25,203 nt of DNA from an uncultured Bacilli bacterium (GCA_934725685.1 CAKVBX010000026.1:1-25203), one strand, 5' to 3'. Positions 1-8,300 are shown, numbered from the stretch's first letter. Notes: generated by a model from the sequence alone, not told the origin. Numbers and translations are program-made.

Positions 1-2
1 AA

Positions 3-50
3 CAGCCTGTCAAACGTAAGGTAGGCAGACCGAAAAAGCAAAATGCATAG
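3..50 (+). CDS. C-terminal end of an unknown protein (partial)
   Basis: An open frame enters from the left edge and ends at TAG (48-50). The last 15 residues are QPVKRKVGRPKKQNA. The basic GRPKK stretch resembles an AT-hook or the basic tail found on many DNA-binding proteins and transposases. The fragment is too short to assign a family. No terminator hairpin is visible after the stop. The frame itself is certain; whether it is a real gene end is inferred only from the reasonable tail composition. Confidence 0.35.
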   Translation, partial: QPVKRKVGRPKKQNA

Positions 51-399
51 TCCTATTCGTTGGGAATGTATTATTTATATAGTAGTCATTAACACCAAGA
101 CGACATAAATCAATTTTCAGCCGTTTTTTGTTTCCTTCAATCCTTCTAAATACTGGTTTATTGCAATACAAGGCACCCGAGGACATATCTTTTCTGCTGC
201 CCACAGGGGTTTAGTGTAGTAAACGGTGTAGTCATTTAAAAAAGTGAGGTCAGAAGGCATCTCAAATGAGGAGTCTGTCATAACATTCCGAACCTTCCTC
301 AGCCGATATCGAGAAAAAACAGCAGAAAATAAATTCTCTATTTTGTCCTCTTCCACAAGGCTAGAAAATGTTAAACTATTTCAAGAGAGGGCACCTTCC
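51..399. other. Gene-poor stretch
   Basis: About 350 bases without a convincing gene. Two overlapping short minus-strand frames (117-356, GTG start, and 10-204, GTG start) have no good ribosome binding site and no domain I recognise. The plus frame open from 244 is only the in-frame upstream extension of the gene at 400. The composition is more AT-rich than the neighbouring genes. The stretch could hold decayed coding sequence plus the promoter of the gene at 400, but I see no clear -35/-10 pair. Confidence 0.4.
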
Positions 400-822
400 A
401 TGAACGAACAGAAAAAACAGCAATTCAAAAAGTGGCTCGACGAACTTGTCGTCAACCCCGGTGACGAATATTCCGAAAAATACGAAGAGCAGAGAAGAAA
501 AATCAATATGATCAGTCAGATTGTCCTGCTTGTCTTTATGGGAATCGGCTTAGTCATCTATGTCGGCATCTCCTATTTCTATCCCAAATACTGGGCAAGC
601 CTCTGGGTCCTTCTTCTTGCCGGCCCCATCGTTTCCTCCCTCGCCGTGAGCATTCTTCACGGAAGAATGGTAGAGTTTGCCTATCCTCTTGTCTGTGTCG
701 CCTTCTTCTGCTCCGTCGGATTCATCTACAACAACTGGCATCCGATGTGGGCGATTTTCCTCAGTATTCCGGTCTATTATCTGATCGGAAACTACGTCGA
801 CCGCATCAAGAGAAGAAAATGA
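400..822 (+). CDS. Small multi-pass membrane protein of unknown function (140 aa)
   Basis: I chose the ATG at 400 because AAGAGAGG (383-390) lies just upstream. The frame stays open back to 244, but that extension has no ribosome binding site. The protein begins with a charged cytoplasmic segment of about 35 residues (KKQQFKKWLDELV, then acidic and basic residues). Four hydrophobic segments follow and a basic RIKRRK tail ends it. The segment WHPMWAIFLSIPVYY resembles the HPxWxIFLxIPxYY stretch seen in membrane domains attached to some Bacillota helix-turn-helix regulators. No DNA-binding domain is present here. It converges on the ABC exporter operon across a shared hairpin. Function is unknown. 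Confidence 0.75.
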   Translation: MNEQKKQQFKKWLDELVVNPGDEYSEKYEEQRRKINMISQIVLLVFMGIGLVIYVGISYFYPKYWASLWVLLLAGPIVSSLAVSILHGRMVEFAYPLVCVAFFCSVGFIYNNWHPMWAIFLSIPVYYLIGNYVDRIKRRK

Positions 823-830
823 AAGCATCA

Positions 831-857
831 GAAAAGCGGACTTCGCGTCCGCTTTTC
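831..857. terminator. Bidirectional hairpin terminator between convergent genes
   Basis: A perfect 11-bp stem (GAAAAGCGGAC / GTCCGCTTTTC) with loop TTCGC lies 8 bases after the stop at 822 and before the stop at 872 of the convergent gene. The A-rich 5' arm and T-rich 3' arm let it act in both directions. Confidence 0.85.
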
Positions 858-871
858 TTGTGTACATTATT

Positions 872-2794
872 TCAGTCCACGTTACCCGTATAGAGCTGAT
901 AATACTTTCCTTTCTGCTGCAGCAGAGAATCATGGTTTCCGCGTTCGATGATGTTTCCGTTCTCTAAGACCATGATGACATCGGAATTCTTGATGGTGGA
1001 GAGACGGTGTGCGATGACAAAAACCGTGCGTCCCTTCATGATGGAATCCATACCGGCCTGCACCTGCGCTTCCGTTCTGGAGTCAATAGAGCTGGTGGCC
1101 TCATCAAGAATCATGGCAGGCGGATTGGCGACAGCCGCTCTTGCGATGGCAAGAAGCTGTCTCTGTCCCTGGGAGAGTCCTGCACCCGCGTTTTCCAGCA
1201 TCGTATCATAGCCATTGGGAAGCTTCATGATGAAATCGTCGGCATTGGCAAGCTTCGCCGCATTGATGATATCCTCATCCGTGGCGTCGAGGTTACCGAA
1301 CCGGATGTTTTCCTTCACCGTGCCGGTGAAGAGCTTGGTATCCTGGAGAACCATACCGAGAGACCTTCTCAAATCACCTTTCTTGATTTTGTTGATGTTG
1401 ATGCCGTCATAACGGATTTTGCCGTCGGCGATATCATAGAAGCGGTTGATCAGGTTCGTGATGGTCGTCTTTCCGGCACCGGTCGGTCCGACAAAGGCAA
1501 TCTTCTGACCCGGATGAGCATAGAGGGTGATATCGTGGAGAATGATCTTCTCCGAATTGTAGCCGAAGTCGACATGATCCATGACGATGTCGCCTTTCAG
1601 CCAGGTATATGTAATCGTACCGTCGGCATGGGGATGTTTCCAAGCCCATTTTCCGGTATTTTCCTTTACTTCGACCGGATTGCCTTCGGCATCTTCCTCG
1701 GCATTGCAGAGTTCGACATAGCCGTCATCGGTTTCTTCCTTCTCATCGAGCATCTGGAAGATTCTCGAAGATCCGGCAAGGGCAAGGACGATCATGTTGA
1801 AGTTATTGCTGACCTGTCCGATCGGTTGGACAAAGGATTTGGAATACATAAGGAAGGAAACAATCGTTCCGATTTCCATGACATAGGTGCCTAAGAGATT
1901 GTATCCCTTGATGCCTTTTACGATGGCGATGGCACCGACTAAAGCGATGATGACATACTGAAGGTTTCCGAGCTGGTTGACCGTTGGCATCAGGATGTTG
2001 GAGAACCGGTTGGCTCTCACACTGTCGCGGAAGAGTTCCTCATTGTGTTCATCGAATCCCTGAACATTGCGCTTTTCATAGTTGAAAACTTTGATGACCT
2101 TCTGACCGGAGACCATCTCTTCGATGTATCCGTTGGTCTTTCCTAATTCAATCTGCTGAGCGACGAAATAACGGCTGGAACGCTTGGCGACAAAACGGGT
2201 GATGAGTAAGATGACGACGGCAAAGCATAAGACGATACCGGTCAGAAGAAGATCGGTGAAGAGCATGAAGAAAAGGCAGACGACCATCGTCATGATGGAG
2301 GAGACGACCTGAGGAAGCGAACGGGCAAGCATTTCACGGAGCGCATCGATATCGTTGGTATAGACGGACATAATATCGCCCTGACTTCTCGTATCGAAAT
2401 AACTGACCGGAAGCTTCTGCATATGGTCATAGAGTTCGTCACGGATTCGCTTCTGGACGCCCTGGGCGATAAAGGCCATCAGATAGTTATAGAAGAACGA
2501 GGAGACAATACCGAGAAGATAGATGAGGGCAAGGATTGTGATAGCGATGTTGAATCCTTTCCAATCCATCGAGCCACCGGGCTCCAGGGCAGGATTGAGA
2601 TATTTGTTGACCATGATGGTACCGGTGAAATAGCTGCTGGCGACCGAGGAAATGGTGACAAAGACAATACAGAAGAGGACGACGACAAACTGAATCGGAT
2701 AATAGCGGAAGACATAGCCTAACAGTCTTCTCGTGGATGCCCGCTTGGTCTTCTTATCGACCGGGGCCACATTTCTTACTTTACTCCGCGGCAT
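872..2794 (-). CDS. ABC exporter half-transporter, catalytic subunit of a heterodimer (640 aa)
   Basis: Transmembrane domain (about residues 25-330) fused to an ATPase domain (about 400-640), the layout of LmrCD/BmrCD/TM287-288-type multidrug exporters. Visible motifs are Walker A GPTGAGKT (436-443), signature LSQGQ (540-544), Walker B MILDE with catalytic Glu565, and switch His596 in IAHR. This is the complete nucleotide site of the pair. An acidic linker of about 50 residues (352-402) lies between the domains. I start at the ATG at 2794, which follows GGAGGAGGTG; the frame is open back to 2845. The start overlaps the upstream partner by 14 bases, indicating translational coupling. The transported substrate cannot be read, but the MarR gene at the operon head suggests drugs or other toxic compounds. 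Confidence 0.9.
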   Translation of the reverse strand: MPRSKVRNVAPVDKKTKRASTRRLLGYVFRYYPIQFVVVLFCIVFVTISSVASSYFTGTIMVNKYLNPALEPGGSMDWKGFNIAITILALIYLLGIVSSFFYNYLMAFIAQGVQKRIRDELYDHMQKLPVSYFDTRSQGDIMSVYTNDIDALREMLARSLPQVVSSIMTMVVCLFFMLFTDLLLTGIVLCFAVVILLITRFVAKRSSRYFVAQQIELGKTNGYIEEMVSGQKVIKVFNYEKRNVQGFDEHNEELFRDSVRANRFSNILMPTVNQLGNLQYVIIALVGAIAIVKGIKGYNLLGTYVMEIGTIVSFLMYSKSFVQPIGQVSNNFNMIVLALAGSSRIFQMLDEKEETDDGYVELCNAEEDAEGNPVEVKENTGKWAWKHPHADGTITYTWLKGDIVMDHVDFGYNSEKIILHDITLYAHPGQKIAFVGPTGAGKTTITNLINRFYDIADGKIRYDGININKIKKGDLRRSLGMVLQDTKLFTGTVKENIRFGNLDATDEDIINAAKLANADDFIMKLPNGYDTMLENAGAGLSQGQRQLLAIARAAVANPPAMILDEATSSIDSRTEAQVQAGMDSIMKGRTVFVIAHRLSTIKNSDVIMVLENGNIIERGNHDSLLQQKGKYYQLYTGNVD

Positions 2795-4547
2795 CGAAAT
2801 CACCTCCTCCCAACTGACTCTCGTAGAGTTCGCGGTAGACGTCACAGTTTTCCATCAATTCGTCATTGTTTCCTTTGGCGATGATGTTTCCCTTGTCCAT
2901 GACAAGAATCAAATTGCAGTCACGGATGGAAAGGACGCGCTGTGCGATGATGAACTTCGTCACATCTTTTCCTTCCGTTCTCAGATTCTCACGGATCATA
3001 CTGTCCGTATGGGTATCGCAGGCACTGGTGGAATCATCGAGGATAAGAATCTTCGGATTCTTCAATAAGGCCCTCGCGATGCAAAGTCTCTGTTTCTGAC
3101 CGCCGGAGACATTGGTTCCGCCCTGCGCAATCGGCGTATCGAGTCCTAAAGGGAATCGCTTGAGGAATTCGGTGCACTGAGCAAGTTCACAGGCTTTCAT
3201 AAGTTCCTCATCTGTCGCATGTTCGTTACCCCAGAGAAGGTTCGAACGGATGGTGCCGGTGAAGAGCGTGTTCTTTTGAAGGACCACGGCGACATTGTCT
3301 CTGAGAACTTTGAGGTCATAATTCTTCACATCGATTCCGCCGATTTCGACAGAGCCTTCGCTCGTATCATAAAGTCTTGCCATCAGACTGACTAAAGAAG
3401 TCTTTCCGGAACCGGTCGGTCCGATGATGCCGACTGTACTTCCCGATGGAATGTGAAGGTCAATGTCCGTGAGGACATTCTTTCCTTCGTGATAGGCAAA
3501 GGAGACATGATGATAGTCGACCGTACCGTCCTTGACTTCCGTGACGGCATCCGCCGGACTCTGAATATCCGGAACTTCCTCAATGATTTCGACGATACGT
3601 TCCGTCGAGTTCTTGGAGATGATAATCTGGACATAGACCATGGAAATCATCATCAGTGACATCATGATCATCATGATGTAGGTGATGAGAGTGGAGAGAC
3701 CACCGACCTGGAAGGGATGTTCGCTTCCATTGGTGGCGATGATGAGTCTTGCGCCAAGATAGGAGATTCCGATCATCGAGGCATAGACTGCCGTATTCAT
3801 GATTGGAGAGTTGAAGGAAAGAATTTTTTCCGCATAAATGAAGTTCTTATAAATGAAATCGGAGACGGAGAAGAAGTGTTTAGACTGAACTTTTTCTCGG
3901 TTGAAGGCTTTGACGATTCGGATACCATCGACATCTTCCTCGACGGTCTCGTTGAGGGCGTCATAGGTCTCGAAAATTTTCACAAAGGTCGGATGGACCT
4001 TTTTGGCGATGAAGAGGAGAAGGAAGAGGAGGACAGGAATGATGATTAAGAAAATCCAGGCGAGTCTCCACTGAGTGATAAAGCACATAATCAGAGCGAA
4101 GATCATCAAAAACGGGGCACGGATGACCATGCGGATTGTCATCAGGAAGTCGTTCTGAACATTGGTGATATCCGTCGTCGTTCTGGTGACGATGGAAGAG
4201 GTCGAGAATTTGTCGATATTCTTGAAAGAGTAATCCTGAATATGGTCGTACATCGCTTTTCTCATGTTTCTGCCGAATCCGGCTGCCGCCGATGCGGCAT
4301 AGTAACCGGCCATGATGCCGGTAGCGGCAGCGACGATGGCAATAAGGGCAATCAGCCCGGAATAAAGGTAGATGGTATTCAGGGCACTGTCTTCCGAGGA
4401 GATGACTTTGACCGCATCGATGAGGAACTGCATGAAAAATACGACGAGGACCTCACAGACGACTTCGAGGAAAACGGATACCCATGTGAGGATGGTATCC
4501 TTCCAATAACCTTTGATGTATTTTGCGAGTTTTAAGTATGTTTTCAT
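2781..4547 (-). CDS. ABC exporter half-transporter, degenerate subunit of a heterodimer (588 aa)
   Basis: Six-helix exporter domain (about residues 15-315) followed by an ATPase domain. Walker A GPTGSGKT is at 376-383 and the signature VSGGQ near 480-484. The Walker B motif reads LILDD, so Asp505 stands where the catalytic Glu is normal. The switch His is replaced by Gln536 (IIAQR). In known heterodimeric exporters one composite ATP site is degenerate in this way while the partner supplies the intact one, and the partner here fits. ATG at 4547 follows AGGAGGA, 8 bases after the marR stop, so the three genes form one transcription unit. Confidence 0.9.
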   Translation of the reverse strand: MKTYLKLAKYIKGYWKDTILTWVSVFLEVVCEVLVVFFMQFLIDAVKVISSEDSALNTIYLYSGLIALIAIVAAATGIMAGYYAASAAAGFGRNMRKAMYDHIQDYSFKNIDKFSTSSIVTRTTTDITNVQNDFLMTIRMVIRAPFLMIFALIMCFITQWRLAWIFLIIIPVLLFLLLFIAKKVHPTFVKIFETYDALNETVEEDVDGIRIVKAFNREKVQSKHFFSVSDFIYKNFIYAEKILSFNSPIMNTAVYASMIGISYLGARLIIATNGSEHPFQVGGLSTLITYIMMIMMSLMMISMVYVQIIISKNSTERIVEIIEEVPDIQSPADAVTEVKDGTVDYHHVSFAYHEGKNVLTDIDLHIPSGSTVGIIGPTGSGKTSLVSLMARLYDTSEGSVEIGGIDVKNYDLKVLRDNVAVVLQKNTLFTGTIRSNLLWGNEHATDEELMKACELAQCTEFLKRFPLGLDTPIAQGGTNVSGGQKQRLCIARALLKNPKILILDDSTSACDTHTDSMIRENLRTEGKDVTKFIIAQRVLSIRDCNLILVMDKGNIIAKGNNDELMENCDVYRELYESQLGGGDFDAAE

Positions 4548-4555
4548 AAATCCTC

Positions 4556-4996
4556 CTAATAGTCGAGTCCGAGATTGAATCGGATTCTCTTCAAATACTG
4601 ATGCATTGTGTCGATATCCTCGGGGGAGAAATCCTTTTCGATAATCTGATTCATCCGACGGAATCTCTCTTGCATCTCCGCATTCTTCGTCTTTCCTTTT
4701 TCGGTGATGGCAATCACTTTCTTCCGACGGTCGTAGGCATCCGTCTCCATCGAGATCATGCCTTTCTTCTCCAGGCCGGAAAGTGTGGTACTGGCCGTTG
4801 ACTTCACAATATGGAACTGCTCCATCACTTCATGGATGGTAATGTCATCCCGATTGATATTGGCAAGGAATTCGAGTGCCCTTCCCTCCATACAGGTGAG
4901 TGGGAAATCTCCCTGGCCCATGATTTCCTGATCGATATAGCTACCGATGGCAGTTGATGTCACATGGACGTCCTGTCCGATAGGTCTGTTTTTCAT
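4556..4996 (-). CDS. MarR-family transcriptional regulator (146 aa)
   Basis: Winged-helix regulator of normal MarR length. The recognition region HEVMEQFHIVKSTASTTLSG (about residues 55-74) is followed by LEKKGMISMETDAYDRRKK and an ITEKG wing (about 75-102), the classical MarR pattern. I start at the ATG at 4996 after AAGGAGG; the frame continues upstream to 5041, but that extension overlaps the promoter. It is the first gene of the operon with the two ABC half-transporters. A perfect palindrome lies between its -10 box and its start codon, so it probably represses its own operon and is released by a ligand that the exporter removes. The ligand is unknown. Confidence 0.9.
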   Translation of the reverse strand: MKNRPIGQDVHVTSTAIGSYIDQEIMGQGDFPLTCMEGRALEFLANINRDDITIHEVMEQFHIVKSTASTTLSGLEKKGMISMETDAYDRRKKVIAITEKGKTKNAEMQERFRRMNQIIEKDFSPEDIDTMHQYLKRIRFNLGLDY

Positions 4997-5012
4997 ATCG
5001 TCCCTCCTTATC

Positions 5013-5026
5013 GTTCGAATTCGAAC
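5013..5026. promoter_or_regulatory. Perfect palindrome, probable MarR operator
   Basis: GTTCGAATTCGAAC is a perfect 14-bp palindrome. It begins 6 bases downstream of the -10 box and so covers the expected transcription start of the marR-ABC operon. Position and symmetry fit autorepression by the MarR dimer; binding is inferred. Confidence 0.65.
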
Positions 5027-5032
5027 TTTCTT

Positions 5033-5061
5033 ATTATACAAGACATAGGTCTGTCTGCACA
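5033..5061 (-). promoter_or_regulatory. Promoter of the marR-ABC exporter operon
   Basis: A perfect TATAAT -10 box on the minus strand lies at 5033-5038. The best -35 candidate at 17-bp spacing is TGTGCA (5056-5061), which is weak. The operator palindrome sits directly downstream. Confidence 0.6.
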
Positions 5062-5089
5062 GGCTTTCCAGCTGAAAGCCTTTTCAGCT
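5062..5089 (-). terminator. Two overlapping hairpins at the end of the CDF gene
   Basis: AGCTGAAA/TTTCAGCT (5070-5077 with 5082-5089) forms an 8-bp stem that starts at the stop codon of the CDF gene. GGCTTTC/GAAAGCC (5062-5068 with 5074-5080) forms a competing stem sharing the middle segment. Neither has a clear T tract downstream on the minus strand, so termination may be leaky into the marR promoter region. Confidence 0.4.
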
Positions 5090-5997
5090 CAGAGACTATG
5101 AATCTTCTCTTCCGAAAGAAGTAGGAAGACTTTCGTATCCTGTTCTTTTTCTTTGAGCATGTTTCTGATTCGATCAAAGGAGACCCGAATTTCATCCCGT
5201 GTAAGATTCTCCTTCGGATAAAGGGTGACATAAACAGTCTTGGACTGACCGGAGAACGAATAATAAAGATCAATCACGATGAATTCCGGAGAAAATTTTT
5301 CCAGCCAATTCTTGATTTCCTCTTCCTTTTTCGGAAATCTTCTCTGATCGGAGAGAATCCGAATCTGATGGATCAATTCCTTGATTGGTGTGACGGCATA
5401 GAAAATGGATAAGAGAATGACAATGATGGAATCCCCGATTTCCTTGACGGGATTGAGGAAAGGAACATGATAGAACAGAAGAAGACCACCTGTCGCACAG
5501 AGGGTGACAAGCCCATCATAAATACTTGCCTTGATTTCCAAAGAGATGATTGGTGAGGGTCTCTTACTCTTCTTGTTGAAATAAGAATAGACAAAGGTAA
5601 TCATCAAACAGGAAGAGACCATCAGAGAAGCATAGGTGACAAGATAAGGAACGGAGATATAGAGATCATCCACTAAAGTTCCCCGGAAGAAATGGGTGAT
5701 GGTAATGGCACCTTCAGTGATGGTATAGACAATAATGACAAGCATCAGGATGGCACGGAAAATCAAGAAGATGTTTTCAATCGCCCAACGTCCTAGCGGA
5801 TAATCTTCGCTTTCGCCTTTCCTTTTGTTTCGTGAAATGAAAAGGGAGATGACCGTGGAGATGACGAGAATGAAGGAAATGAGAGAATCCAGAAAAAGTG
5901 ACTGACTCCTTGTTAGACCATAAAAGACAAAACCGAGAATCGCCGAAAACGCGTTGATTCCAATTCCCCATACCAGTGCTTTTCTTTCGTTACTCAT
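5089..5997 (-). CDS. Cation diffusion facilitator-like transporter (302 aa)
   Basis: About six hydrophobic segments fill residues 8-205, followed by a cytoplasmic domain of about 95 residues. The pattern SQSLFLDSLISF (TM2) and YPLGRWAIENI (before TM3) matches the CDF fold, especially the predicted Co/Zn/Cd group of COG3965. Canonical zinc CDFs carry two metal ligands four residues apart in both TM2 and TM5. Here TM2 has Asp37 with Ser at the second position, and TM5 has Asp161 with Ala at the partner position. The metal site therefore looks reduced, and the ion may differ or be fewer in number. ATG at 5997 follows GAGGAGGT. It has its own promoter and is not obviously part of the marR operon. 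Confidence 0.75.
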   Translation of the reverse strand: MSNERKALVWGIGINAFSAILGFVFYGLTRSQSLFLDSLISFILVISTVISLFISRNKRKGESEDYPLGRWAIENIFLIFRAILMLVIIVYTITEGAITITHFFRGTLVDDLYISVPYLVTYASLMVSSCLMITFVYSYFNKKSKRPSPIISLEIKASIYDGLVTLCATGGLLLFYHVPFLNPVKEIGDSIIVILLSIFYAVTPIKELIHQIRILSDQRRFPKKEEEIKNWLEKFSPEFIVIDLYYSFSGQSKTVYVTLYPKENLTRDEIRVSFDRIRNMLKEKEQDTKVFLLLSEEKIHSL

Positions 5998-6023
5998 ACC
6001 ATACCTCCTCGTAAATTATCTCC

Positions 6024-6052
6024 ATTATAGCAAAATTAATGTAGAAACTCAA
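6024..6052 (-). promoter_or_regulatory. Promoter of the CDF gene
   Basis: On the minus strand, TTGAGT (-35, 6047-6052) and a perfect TATAAT (-10, 6024-6029) are separated by 17 bases. The ribosome binding site GAGGAGGT and the ATG at 5997 follow. Confidence 0.75.
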
Positions 6053-6217
6053 ATCGGCACTGATAAGCTAAAATCCCGAAAAAATAAGCCGTTATCTTTC
6101 CTAATAATTTATTTTAATAAAAATAAATCAGTTTTTTATCCATTCTCTGATTCCGTCAACGAAGTCTACTTCCGGGTTTCAATTTATGATACAATATCAG
6201 AAAAAGAGGAGGACTCC

Positions 6218-7402
6218 ATGAAGAACAATCCCACAACCAAGAACAAGAAACACAAAATAGTAAAAATCATCGCCATCACCTGTGCCATCGTCATCGGACT
6301 TCCTTTGCTGACAGCAGTCAGCTATCTCTCCTATGTCATCTTCTCCTATCACCGCATCGGAGACACGGAACTGAGCGTGAAGAATGTCGGTAATGCCAAA
6401 GAAAAGATCGACACCGAAGACACCCTGACCCTCACGAGCTACAATATCGGCTTCGGTGCCTATTCTCCGGAATACACCTTCTTCATGGATACCGGCTATG
6501 ACCAAGACGGAAAGCCAACCGCCGGCAAATACGGAAAGGGCATATCGAAAGAGGACGTCCAGAAGAACACCGACGGTTCCGTCTCCACCCTGAAATCCCT
6601 TCAGAGTGACTTCTATGCCGTCCAGGAAGTCGATCTCGATGCCGACCGTTCCTACCACATCGATCAGAGTGCCCCGCTCAATCAGCTCTATTCCGATATG
6701 GATACGACTTTTGCCATCAACTTCGACAGTGCCTACCTCTTCTATCCCCTCAACGACCCCCACGGAAAATCGAAAGCCGGTCTTGAGACCATCTCAAAAT
6801 ATAAAATCACGGAATCCAACCGGAAGCAGTACACAATCTCCACCGGTTTCTCCAAGTTCTTCGATCTCGACCGGTGTTTCTCCGTCAACCGCATCCAAGT
6901 CAATAACGGAAAGGAATTCGTCCTCATCAACTCCCATATGTCCGCCTATGACGAAGGCGGCGTCATCCGCAACACGCAGATTCATGAGCTCCATTCCTTC
7001 ATGAAATCAGAAACCGAAAAAGGAAACTATGTCATCGCGGCCGGTGACTTCAACCACGACCTTCTTACCAACAATCCGGACTATCCGCAGTACACTTCGG
7101 AAAACTTCGCCTATAAGGACAGAACCAATCAGAAGAAGTCGGACTGGCTGAGCTTCATGTTCGATGAGAACAAAAAGTCCCTCTTCGATGACGGATTCAA
7201 AGTCTATGCCGCAGACAATGAACCGAGCTGCCGCGACTGCGATGTCATTTGGACTCCCGGTTCCACCTTTGTCTCCACGGTCGACGGTTTCGTCGTATCG
7301 GACAACATCGAAGTGAAGAGCGTCAAAACAACCAAAGTCGGAGAGAACGGCTATGCCTATTCCGACCATCAGCCGACCACGCTCGAATTCCTTCTGAAAT
7401 GA
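6218..7402 (+). CDS. Membrane-anchored endonuclease/exonuclease/phosphatase-fold protein (394 aa)
   Basis: A basic N terminus and one transmembrane helix (about residues 15-42) place the catalytic domain outside the cytoplasm. The domain carries the Mg-dependent EEP (DNase I-like) motifs in order: SYN76IGFG, QE137VD, NSH240MS, GD277FN279HD, the D356GF region and S-D383-H384-Q. The likely reaction is hydrolysis of phosphodiester or phosphomonoester bonds in a nucleic acid, lipid or small molecule; sequence does not decide which. I chose the ATG at 6218 because AGAGGAGG lies 6 bases before it, although the frame is open from 5954. A TACAAT at 6190-6195 may be its -10 box, without a clear -35. 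A hairpin terminator follows the stop. Confidence 0.85.
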   Translation: MKNNPTTKNKKHKIVKIIAITCAIVIGLPLLTAVSYLSYVIFSYHRIGDTELSVKNVGNAKEKIDTEDTLTLTSYNIGFGAYSPEYTFFMDTGYDQDGKPTAGKYGKGISKEDVQKNTDGSVSTLKSLQSDFYAVQEVDLDADRSYHIDQSAPLNQLYSDMDTTFAINFDSAYLFYPLNDPHGKSKAGLETISKYKITESNRKQYTISTGFSKFFDLDRCFSVNRIQVNNGKEFVLINSHMSAYDEGGVIRNTQIHELHSFMKSETEKGNYVIAAGDFNHDLLTNNPDYPQYTSENFAYKDRTNQKKSDWLSFMFDENKKSLFDDGFKVYAADNEPSCRDCDVIWTPGSTFVSTVDGFVVSDNIEVKSVKTTKVGENGYAYSDHQPTTLEFLLK

Positions 7403-7403
7403 T

Positions 7404-7443
7404 AAAAACCGGGTTCCGCCGAGGAAAGCGAAGCCCGGTTTTT
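7404..7443. terminator. Hairpin terminator, probably bidirectional
   Basis: AAAAACCGGG (7404-7413) pairs perfectly with CCCGGTTTTT (7434-7443) directly after the EEP stop and before the convergent glycerophosphodiesterase stop at 7453. The T run at the 3' arm fits intrinsic termination. Confidence 0.85.
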
Positions 7444-7452
7444 ATTCTCTTT

Positions 7453-8292
7453 TCATTTTCCGGTAAGACGATCGTAATAACGGATCATCTGAACTGGCCA
7501 ATCGGTCTGAACAAAATCGAATCCTTTCCGATAATAGTAACCCCAGCCATCCTCTAACGACTTTGTGAGAGCACAATCATCCGTATGAGTGGAACCGATG
7601 ACCTGTTTTTCATCGTAGATGATGCTGTTTGCATGAAGGAGGATACCTTTTTCGTGCATTGTATTGATATAAGAATCCGAAACAATTTCGTCCTCATCTG
7701 AATCGAAGAGAGTCTCGATGGCAACAAGACGGATATTCCGCTTCAATAGCTTTTCGCTGACCGTATCCTTATGCCATACGACCACCATCGTCATCAAATC
7801 CGGTGCATAGCGTTCCAATTCCTCGAAGTACTTTTCGTCATTCGGAATCTTGACGATGACCTGTTTCTCGACTCCAGCTTTCCGGATTTCTTCCGTGATT
7901 CCTTTGATATCTCTCCAGAACTTGTCGACAGCAATATATGCCTTTCCCTTCAAAAGCGCAAAAGCTTCCTGAAGCGTAGGAAGCGGATAGGAGGTGATCG
8001 TCTCATCCTGATTGAGATAGCGGAAGGACTTCACTTCCTCTGCCGTGCACTCCTCCACACTCTTTCCATTCTTCAGAAACACATGTTCCAATCCGGGATG
8101 GAAAATGAAGAACTGATGATCTTTTGTGATATCCACATCGATTTCCACGACATCAACTTGTTCCTGAACCGCAATCTGATAGGCGGCAAGGGTATTGCAG
8201 GGGATGTTGGCGGTGGAAATACCTCGGTGTGCAACGACAAAAGGACGCTTTCCTTTGTTTTCCGGTATCGGCTTATTGAAATCAAACACCAT
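7453..8292 (-). CDS. Glycerophosphodiester phosphodiesterase family protein (279 aa)
   Basis: GDPD TIM-barrel protein of usual length. Visible motifs are AHRG (H22-R23-G24), the metal-binding ExD pair E50-I-D52, and a following FHPG with His65 where family members usually show HD. The segment normally written PENT reads PCNT here. The family hydrolyses glycerophosphodiesters to glycerol-3-phosphate and an alcohol. No signal peptide is visible, so the protein should act in the cytoplasm. It begins 8 bases after the stop of the metallo-hydrolase gene and shares its promoter. The altered HPG and PCNT positions may indicate another phosphodiester substrate. Confidence 0.85.
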   Translation of the reverse strand: MVFDFNKPIPENKGKRPFVVAHRGISTANIPCNTLAAYQIAVQEQVDVVEIDVDITKDHQFFIFHPGLEHVFLKNGKSVEECTAEEVKSFRYLNQDETITSYPLPTLQEAFALLKGKAYIAVDKFWRDIKGITEEIRKAGVEKQVIVKIPNDEKYFEELERYAPDLMTMVVVWHKDTVSEKLLKRNIRLVAIETLFDSDEDEIVSDSYINTMHEKGILLHANSIIYDEKQVIGSTHTDDCALTKSLEDGWGYYYRKGFDFVQTDWPVQMIRYYDRLTGK

Positions 8293-8300
8293 TGTTTTCC

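Noticed and set aside
117..356. 79-aa minus-strand frame near the left edge
   Set aside because: GTG start, no ribosome binding site and no recognised domain. It is kept only as part of the gene-poor stretch.
1007..1894. 295-aa plus-strand open frame inside the ABC exporter
   Set aside because: Antisense to the conserved ATPase domain, without a ribosome binding site and with a composition typical of shadow frames.
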